Source: Corbicula japonica
Taxonomy: Eukaryota > Mollusca > Bivalvia > Venerida > Cyrenidae
Direction of reading: 5' to 3'
NCBI GenBank assembly: GCA_038501625.1
Contig: JAZAYU010000224.1
Span: forward strand, 310,001-374,000
DNA: 64,000 nucleotides
Shown here: one piece after another, positions 57,743-64,000 of the stretch
How positions within the stretch are numbered: position 1 is the stretch's first letter
Layout: each line of letters starts with the position of its first letter
Made by a program: the position numbers and the translations under genes
The notes under the pieces: generated by a model
The model's database searches: none
Told to the model about the DNA's origin: nothing
What the model saw: only the letters and a program-made list of their open reading frames with translations

Positions 57743-59902
57743 TTACTGAAGTCGTTCTTCATACCTGGATTTTGTTCTTGAAGCTAAAGAAACTAGCTTG
57801 TTAGGCAATTGAAGATTGTGAACACCGTTGACCTGAGCAACCTTGTCTTTGGCCAGTCTTAAACCATTAATGGTTTCAACATTAAGATTGGTTCTCTCTG
57901 ATGTAACTGTATTTTTATTATCTGACAATGACCTCTCCACATCTGCGTTGCCATGGGCTAAAGTTAGAGCAGACTTGACAACTCTGGAGAGACTTGGGTA
58001 CTTGATCAGTCCACTAGAGGTCTTCTGGTCAGTCACATTCTTCCAGTAATGGTCAATTCTAACATGCTGCCCATGCTCATCTTCTGACCACTCTTTGGGT
58101 ACCTCTGATGTGCTGTAATCAAGCCACTCATTCTTTACTGATAGTATTTCCTCTTCAGATATGACATGGGGTAACTTCTTTGCAACATATGTGATGGCTT
58201 TGGATCCCTTATCACTTGTCTTCAGCAGAGGGTGCAAGAACTGTAGATTATACAAAAGCTCACTTCCAAGTGGTAGGTGACCTACCAGATATTCAGTAAT
58301 CACAATGTAGAAACTCCTGACATTCTTCATGATGGATTGATGTTGTTCCTTGGGCATCTTAGACAGCTGTCGTTTTCCTGCCTCTCCAATCTCAACATCC
58401 TTGTCAGACAGTTGGTTTCCTGTATCATTAACTTTGATATCAAGGAGACTTTTGCAAGTCTTCTCACCCACTACATCCTTCTTGAGAAACCTGAACATCA
58501 ATGTTCGCAGCAAAGTTGAACATTCGTCCAGCAGAATATGAATAAGTGGAACCTTGGTCTGAAAGAGCGTCAAGAACCGTTCAAACAGAGGAGCCACTGA
58601 TGACAGGAAGGCAAACTGGAATAGAAGCTTTTTGTCTGCCAGGCCACGACATATTCTTCTGTACCGTTCATTGCATTCAAGCTGTTTACGAGCAGACGTG
58701 GATTTCATTGATTTTGGAAGTTGGACAGTGAAGTAATCCAGGTTTATCCTCCAGTTTGTCAACACTCTGGTCATGGCTGGCAACAATGTCAACCATCTGC
58801 TTGGTACATGTCTTAGAAACAGGCTCTCATCCATGTCATACTTCAGTTGAAGGTCTTTAAAATCTTGTCTTCTGACTGGCTGCTTCTTAAAGAATTGATG
58901 CATGTCAAAAGTCAACTCTTCTGCTTCACTTCCAAAGTAGTTGAGACCTTTTCTAAAAGCATTGTGAACTGTATGGAGATTGCAGGGTTCAAAGTCAAGC
59001 AAACCTGGGTTGCCATCTGCTTTCAAACTTTCGTTGACTTTTCTGTGAATGGACTTGTTTACATTCGGGCCATCAGATGAGAGACTAATCAAATTCTTCA
59101 TGGGTAGGTCTACTTCAGAATCATTCCTCAATTCAAGGAGAGCTTCACTTACGATGTCAGATGTTGCATGGCCAAAGTGAACAGCTTTCAAAAATCTTAC
59201 AGACACCTCTCCCTCAATATTGCTCCAAAATCTGATCAGTATGTCCATTTGTCTGCATTGCTGTGCTGTCGTAGTTTCATCACACATAAGAACATACCCT
59301 AAATTTCCATCTATTACTTCCTTCACAATTGCTTCTGTTAGGAATGGTCTAATGGATTCTGAAACTATATATGATGCCTTTGTCCTTGACAATGAAAACT
59401 GCTCAGCAATTTCACACTTAAACATCTTCTGAAACAATTTGTCAAGGCCATCACATGATCTAAATGAAAAATCAGAAGCTGCTACCTTAAAACACCACAA
59501 CAGCTCAGATTCTGTGACTTGATGTTTCAAATTGTGACTTGTGAATACATGCATTTGTCTCTGTTCACATTCACTTGAGGCGACAGTAGCTGGTTTATTT
59601 GATGAAATTTCTTCAGAGGCTTTAGCAGTAGCAGCCATTGGTTTACAATCTTTCTTGCTCAGCACTTTTTGGGCAGTTTTACCAAAACGAATATCTGAAA
59701 TCTTCTTGTGTTTAGTAGATTTACTATGCTGGTTTACCTGAGTGAAACCACTGTTGTTACCAGAAAATTGCTTACTGCATAAAGTGCAGTAAGCTACTTC
59801 AGTATTACCTTTTACAGGCTTACACCATTGAAATACTTTAACACCATTATCATCTTCTAGGTTTAGCCACTTGTCACACCAATGCGTCTTTCCTCCAGGC
59901 AT
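57743..59902 (-). CDS. hAT-superfamily transposase-like protein, C-terminal tail cut by nonsense codons
   Basis: 719 residues from ATG at 59902. The N-terminus has CTLC...H-x5-H-type zinc finger (residues about 37-65, BED/CxxC-like). The central part shows LMCDETTTAQQ (catalytic Asp region, about 205) and SSDGPNVNKS (about 280). The C-terminus has NADVERSLSDNKNTVTSER, the hAT dimerisation signature with its Glu. TAA at 57743-57745 ends the frame, but the same frame continues as a Lys/Glu coiled coil to a second TAA at 57626-57628 and then to 57308. Family identification is by motif only; the function in the cell is transposition, or none if inactive. Confidence 0.85.
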   Translation of the reverse strand: MPGGKTHWCDKWLNLEDDNGVKVFQWCKPVKGNTEVAYCTLCSKQFSGNNSGFTQVNQHSKSTKHKKISDIRFGKTAQKVLSKKDCKPMAATAKASEEISSNKPATVASSECEQRQMHVFTSHNLKHQVTESELLWCFKVAASDFSFRSCDGLDKLFQKMFKCEIAEQFSLSRTKASYIVSESIRPFLTEAIVKEVIDGNLGYVLMCDETTTAQQCRQMDILIRFWSNIEGEVSVRFLKAVHFGHATSDIVSEALLELRNDSEVDLPMKNLISLSSDGPNVNKSIHRKVNESLKADGNPGLLDFEPCNLHTVHNAFRKGLNYFGSEAEELTFDMHQFFKKQPVRRQDFKDLQLKYDMDESLFLRHVPSRWLTLLPAMTRVLTNWRINLDYFTVQLPKSMKSTSARKQLECNERYRRICRGLADKKLLFQFAFLSSVAPLFERFLTLFQTKVPLIHILLDECSTLLRTLMFRFLKKDVVGEKTCKSLLDIKVNDTGNQLSDKDVEIGEAGKRQLSKMPKEQHQSIMKNVRSFYIVITEYLVGHLPLGSELLYNLQFLHPLLKTSDKGSKAITYVAKKLPHVISEEEILSVKNEWLDYSTSEVPKEWSEDEHGQHVRIDHYWKNVTDQKTSSGLIKYPSLSRVVKSALTLAHGNADVERSLSDNKNTVTSERTNLNVETINGLRLAKDKVAQVNGVHNLQLPNKLVSLASRTKSRYEERLQ

Positions 59903-60638
59903 TCTATCAAGATGAAGTATTCACACTTGGTTTATAAGGTGTTTCCAGATGTTCAATTGCATACCTGAAAAGCTTAAATGTTGAAGATATGTGTTTCTTA
60001 CCTTGTCATCAGACTGTGTGCTTTTAAAATAAAACTTTTAATAGCACAACTGTCTGGCCGTTTGTCACAATTCCATATTGGAAGAGCAGACATGGCCCCT
60101 CAGTACTAAGGCAAGTCTCATAGAAAATTTTACAATGCAGTAAATAAAGGTTTTGAATTTTGGTAAAACTAAACTGTATACAATTTGTATTTAAATCAGA
60201 CAAAGTACCTTTGTACCAGTCTGTCTTATTTTGTAGATGTCAACTTAAGAGACTTGCCTTGTATATCGTCATTGGGGAGTACCTGAAATAAAATCTAAAT
60301 AAGACTTTGATTTACCTTCAAAAGACCCAAGTCCTACTGCAATGCCTTGCAAGTTGACCAGACAGATGACAAAGAGCAGCACAGTAGCCATGTCTGAAGG
60401 ATTGTGATGCTGCTGCAGGCATAGAAATTCTCTTACCTGTAAATAATGAAGAAGCCAAAAGCAGTATCAAAACAATATTAACTCTCTTCATTTATCGGCA
60501 AAAAATTTACTAAAAAATATAGGAATATATTTAAAAATATAGGAGAAATATAGGAATATAGGAGGCTTTTTAAAATATAGGATTCAGATCCAAAATATAG
60601 GAGAAATATAGGAATATAGGAAACGGTTGACAGCCTGG

Positions 60639-60963
60639 TCATCCCTGCCTGCTCCTCGAAAATCACTCTGCCAGAATGTTTTTTTATTTTGAAAAAAAAA
60701 ATATGCGTACATCAAAATTTACACAATGAGTACGAAAACGCAGTATGAAACATTTAAGTGCCAATCGGCAAATCATAATCGGCCAGACGCTTATTTATCT
60801 TAAGTTTGCAGTACACAAGCGTCACGTTAGAAACAGTGAGAATGATAAATAAAAATTAAACCTGCCCACCCGTCCCATTTTTTTCCCAAAATTTGGATGA
60901 GAATTAAGGAATTAATTTTCTATTACCTTATGGCTCTTTTTCTCTTAATTCGATACAAATGAT
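60639..60963. other. Short flank between the hAT-like element and the pearl-like element
   Basis: AT-rich sequence with no recognisable exon or repeat. A part near 60880-60930 resembles the outer flank at 56630-56650, consistent with the host sequence duplicated on insertion being only a few bases long. Confidence 0.3.
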
Positions 60964-62836
60964 TAACAAGAGTGCCAAACTGACACAAAATACGCCCGTC
61001 AAAATGCTGATCATCAAAGTTGCGTAACGATCCGATGAAAATTATTCGACTTGGAGAGCAGATACCACTAATTCAGTTTTTGGACAATTCAAGGGCCATA
61101 ATTCAGGAGTGCCTGGGGGGATTCGGCAGGTTATAGAACTTGGTCGAGATATTATGTCCACCAACATATTCACCAAGTTTGATAAAGACCGGATGAAAAC
61201 TCTTTGACTTAGAGAGCGGAAACAGTAATTTTGGACAATTCAAGGGCCATAATTCAGGAGTGCCTGGGGGGATTTGGCTGTTTATAGAACTTGGTCAAGA
61301 TATTATGCCCACCAACATATTCACCAAGTTTGATAAAGACCGGATGAAAACTCTTTGACTTAGAGAGCGTAAACCCTTATTTTGGACAATTCAAGGGCCA
61401 TAATTCAGGAGTGCATGGGGGGATTTGGCTGGTTATAGAACTTGGTCGAGATATTATGTCCACCAACATATTCACCAAGTTTGATAAAGACCGGATGAAA
61501 ACTCTTTGACTTATAGAGCGGAAACAGTAATTTTGGACAATTCAAGGCCCATAATTCAGGAGTGCCTGGGGGGATTTGGCTGGTTATAGAACTTGGTCGA
61601 GATATTATGCCCACCAATATATTCACCAAGTTTGATAAAGACCGGATGAAAACTCTTTGACTTAGAGAGCAGAAACAGTAATTTTGGACAATTCAAGGGC
61701 CATAATTCAGGAGTGCCTGGGGGGATTTGGCTGGTTATAGAACTTGGTCGAGATATTATGCCCACCAACATATTCACCAAGTTTGATGAAGACCGAATGC
61801 AAACTCTTTGACTTAGAGAGCGTAAACCCTTATTTTGGACAATTCAAGGGCCATAATTCAGGAGTGCATGGGGGGATTTGGCTGGTTATAGAACTTGGTC
61901 GAGATATTATGTCCACCAACATATTCACCAAGTTTGATAAAGACCGGATGAAAACTCTTTGACTTAGAGAGCGGAAACAGTAATTTTGGACAATTCAAGG
62001 GCCATAATTCAGGAGTGCCTGGGGGGATTTGGCTGGTTATAGAACTTGGTCGAGATATTATGCCCATCAATATATTCACCAAGTTTGATAAAGACCGGAT
62101 GAAAACTCTTTGACTTAGCGAGCAGAAACAGTAATTTTGGACAATTCAAGGGCCATAATTCAGGAGTGCCTGGGGGGATTTGGCTGGTTATAGAACTTGG
62201 TCGAGATATTATGCCCACCAAAATATTCACCAAATTTGATGAAGACCGGATGAAAACTCTTTGACTTAGAGAGCACCAGCCCGGTTAGCTCAGTAGGTAG
62301 AGCGTCCGCTTCCGGACTGGGAGGTTGTGGGTTCGATCCCCGGCCGGGTCATACCAAAGACTTTAAAAATGGTAGTAATGGCTTCCCTCCTTGGCGCTCA
62401 GGGTTTAAGGGTTAGCATTACGACCGATTCGGCGGGTGTCGGTATAGGAGGACCCGCAAGGAGATCCGAAGTCAGAGGTGCTGAGCCTGCAATATGGCGG
62501 TCTCCTATCCAAAAGCGCAGCACCACGCTTACACGCGGAAAAGGTGAACGCCAAAAAAAAAAAAAAAACAAACAAAAAAAAAAAAAAACTTAGAGAGCAG
62601 AAACAGTAATTTTGGCGATTCAAGGGCCATAATTCAGGAGTGCATGGGGGGATTTGGCTGGTTATAGAACTTGGTCGAGATATTATGCCCACCAACATAT
62701 TCACCAAGTTTGATAAAGACCAGATGAAAATTCTTTGACTTAGAGAGAGGAAACCATGTGGACGCCGCCCGCCCGCCTGCCAGCCCGCCGCAGGTGTTCC
62801 CATAATACGTCCCGTTTTTCAAACGGGTGTATAAAA
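60964..62836 (+). mobile_element. Pearl-like element with 151-bp tandem core
   Basis: Left end AACAAGAGTGCCAAACTGAC, then nine 151-bp units (about 61085-62740) containing GGCCATAATTCAGGAGTGCC, GGGGGGATTTGGCTGGTTAT and ACATATTCACCAAGTTTGAT. The right end is GGACGCCGCCCGCCCGCCTG with a hairpin ACGTCCCGTTTTTCAAACGG. The repeated 74-residue minus-strand frames are artefacts of the tandem unit. One unit was interrupted by a SINE. Confidence 0.85.
62276..62588 (+). mobile_element. tRNA-derived SINE inserted in the 151-bp array, 11-bp target-site duplication
   Basis: Head with A box GGTTAGCTCAGTAGGTAGAG and B box GGGTTCGATCCCC. A tRNA-like fold would place CCG at the anticodon, but stem mismatches rule out a working tRNA. 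A 200-bp body (TGGCTTCCCTCCTTGGCGCT onward) ends in poly(A) broken by CAAAC. Direct repeats CTTAGAGAGCA flank it at 62265-62275 and 62589-62599. Confidence 0.92.
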
Positions 62837-62908
62837 AGTAGAATTTTGATGCACACCTTGACCTAAAACTTTTGACCAAAAACTGGTCCTTACCAATATC
62901 CACGTTTG

Positions 62909-63002
62909 GAAAGCTTAATGGAGCTGCATTGTGCCGTTTGAGAGATTTTGGTATTTTTCTTTTTTTGTCTATATCAAAGCAATGATGAATGGAGCAATGC
63001 CT
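62909..63002. mobile_element. Single arm of the long-arm foldback family
   Basis: GTGCCGTTTGAGAGATTTTG, then TATTTTTCTTTTTTTGTCTA and GAATGGAGCAATGCCT match the outer right arm at 39560-39648. The partner arm is not in this window. Confidence 0.65.
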
Positions 63003-64000
63003 AATTCATGTATTAACCAATTAGTTGCACTTGTGGGTCAAGGTTTTAATATACAGCTATTATCCACAATTCAAATGATCAGGGGTCACTGAACATGTTT
63101 ATTGATAAATGATCGAAGATAAAATAGCGCAGTGACCATGAGTCTATAGAAGTTTAATAAAATACAGTCCAGTCGCGATTTAACGAATAGGCATCATACC
63201 AAGCCGATTATTCGAAAATTGCATTTTTTGTAGTATGGCATTTTTGATATTTTTGGTTGTTGATAAAGTTGCAAATTGTCAATGTCGCTATATGATAATG
63301 TGTTATTGCAGTGATATGTAAAGGTCAATAATTAAAAGACAAAGAAAAGAAATATATTCCATGTAGTTTTTTTTATTTTGTTAAATTACATGTTATCATC
63401 AATCAATCAATACATCTAAACAAATTAGCACATTTTCAAATTACATAAAAAAGCACAACATGAATTTTCAATTACATATACATGATGATGTTACATGTAT
63501 AACGTTAACGTAAAACAACACAATCAAGTTTATTCAGTCCACAATGTTTACAAGGCAAACTGGTCCGCTGGTTGTTTACATAGCATATCGCGTCACAACT
63601 GCTTGGGTCGATTTTTGCTCAAAAATACAAAAAGCGGATATCGCTAAATTTCATGTTTATTACACTGTACATGTAGTAAGCTTAAGGGACTGTCATAATT
63701 ATTTGTTAAATTGCATTTTTCGTTAAATCGCATTTTCATTCGATCTCATCTTTTTTATATTGAATATATAAAGAATAAGGATGGAACTGGCCACCTTATT
63801 TGCAACTGGACTGTAACTTGTTAAAGACAATTCACTAAAGTACTGCTGAAATTCAACTTTACTGTGACCCTAGATTGAGTCTTCTTATGAAATTTGTACT
63901 CAAGTCTTCTTAGTACATGTAAGTTAGTGGGCTTAAATCAGTGAGCTTTCTGACAAAATAAGGAATTATGGAACAAGAACCAAAAGCTCAGGATCCTAAA
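63003..64000. other. Right end of window: possible MITE, no gene
   Basis: ACAGTCCAGTCGCGATTTAA near 63166 and its partial inverse GCAACTGGACTGTAA near 63800-63815, with inner GCGATTTAACGAA and TTCGTTAAATCGC, suggest a 650-bp inverted-repeat element. No coding exon and no BTB-like sequence seen up to the window end. Confidence 0.4.

Larger units (their letters stand above)
56656..60638 (-). mobile_element. hAT-like transposon, near-complete (TIRs, target duplication, transposase)
   Basis: Terminal inverted repeats CAGGCTGTCAACC at 56656-56668 and the complement at 60625-60637. The flanks share TCATCCC (56650-56656 and 60639-60645), consistent with an 8-bp duplication with one mismatch, as expected of hAT elements. 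Both ends carry many AAATATAGGAGAAATATAGG-type subterminal motifs (56690-56760 and 60520-60620). The minus-strand transposase lies inside. It sits upstream of the zinc-finger array in the same orientation. Confidence 0.85.

Noticed and set aside
61405..62233. Row of 74-residue minus-strand frames
   Set aside because: They are offset by exactly one 151-bp repeat unit and cover only the tandem core of the pearl-like element.
62276..62350. tRNA gene with CCG anticodon
   Set aside because: A and B boxes are good, but stems have mismatches, the sequence continues into a SINE body with poly(A), and target-site duplications flank it.
57000..64000. BTB (constant) exon for the zinc-finger array
   Set aside because: Searched by eye on the minus strand; only the hAT-like protein, pearl-like repeats and SINE were found. 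No BTB-like sequence was seen.

Overview
This 64 kb window is animal genomic DNA, most likely from a bivalve mollusc. It is AT-rich, has short exons with consensus splice sites inside long introns, and is dense in minisatellites, foldback MITEs, tRNA-derived SINEs and 'pearl'-type elements (about 150 bp internal tandem repeats between fixed ends) of the kind described from bivalves. The phylum call is an inference from repeat style. Nothing here is prokaryotic.

Left part (about 1.1-15.2 kb, + strand): one complete eight-exon gene can be joined with every splice phase agreeing (1128-1130, 1901-1958, 3279-3425, 4495-4662, 5154-5298, 7200-7348, 11638-11981, 12898-14661; 2778 nt, 925 residues). 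It encodes a calmodulin-superfamily protein. A degenerate EF-hand pair is separated by a highly charged coiled-coil linker from a second pair with near-canonical Ca2+ loops, followed by about 690 residues of low-complexity, Ser/Arg-rich tail. The first coding exon holds only the ATG, as in classical calmodulin genes. Two minisatellites in this gene are built around 5' splice-site sequence.

Middle and right part (17.8-56.3 kb, - strand): nine separate C2H2 zinc-finger exons lie in a row on the minus strand, roughly every 2-7 kb. Seven carry two fingers, one carries three and one carries six. Each has a good acceptor, enters in the same phase (phase 1), and ends in its own stop codon. No other coding exon was found between them. 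A tenth, decayed copy of the six-finger exon sits upstream. This is the layout expected of a bank of alternative 3'-terminal zinc-finger exons spliced to a shared upstream exon (as in Drosophila lola or Broad). The shared exon, perhaps BTB-encoding, is not in the window and would lie beyond 64 kb. The bank is still evolving: one exon was recently copied with changes at DNA-contact residues, one six-finger exon was copied and died, and the tail of one exon has expanded into a 52-bp minisatellite. The two genes converge tail to tail between 14.7 and 17.8 kb.

Mobile DNA fills the remainder: a 4 kb hAT-like transposon with TIRs and a target-site duplication (56.7-60.6 kb), a broken Tc1-type element (47.3-48.7 kb), two tRNA-derived SINEs with target-site duplications, about ten copies of a CCAAT-box hairpin MITE, a palindromic MITE family concentrated at 45-57 kb, long-arm foldback elements, and several pearl-like elements.
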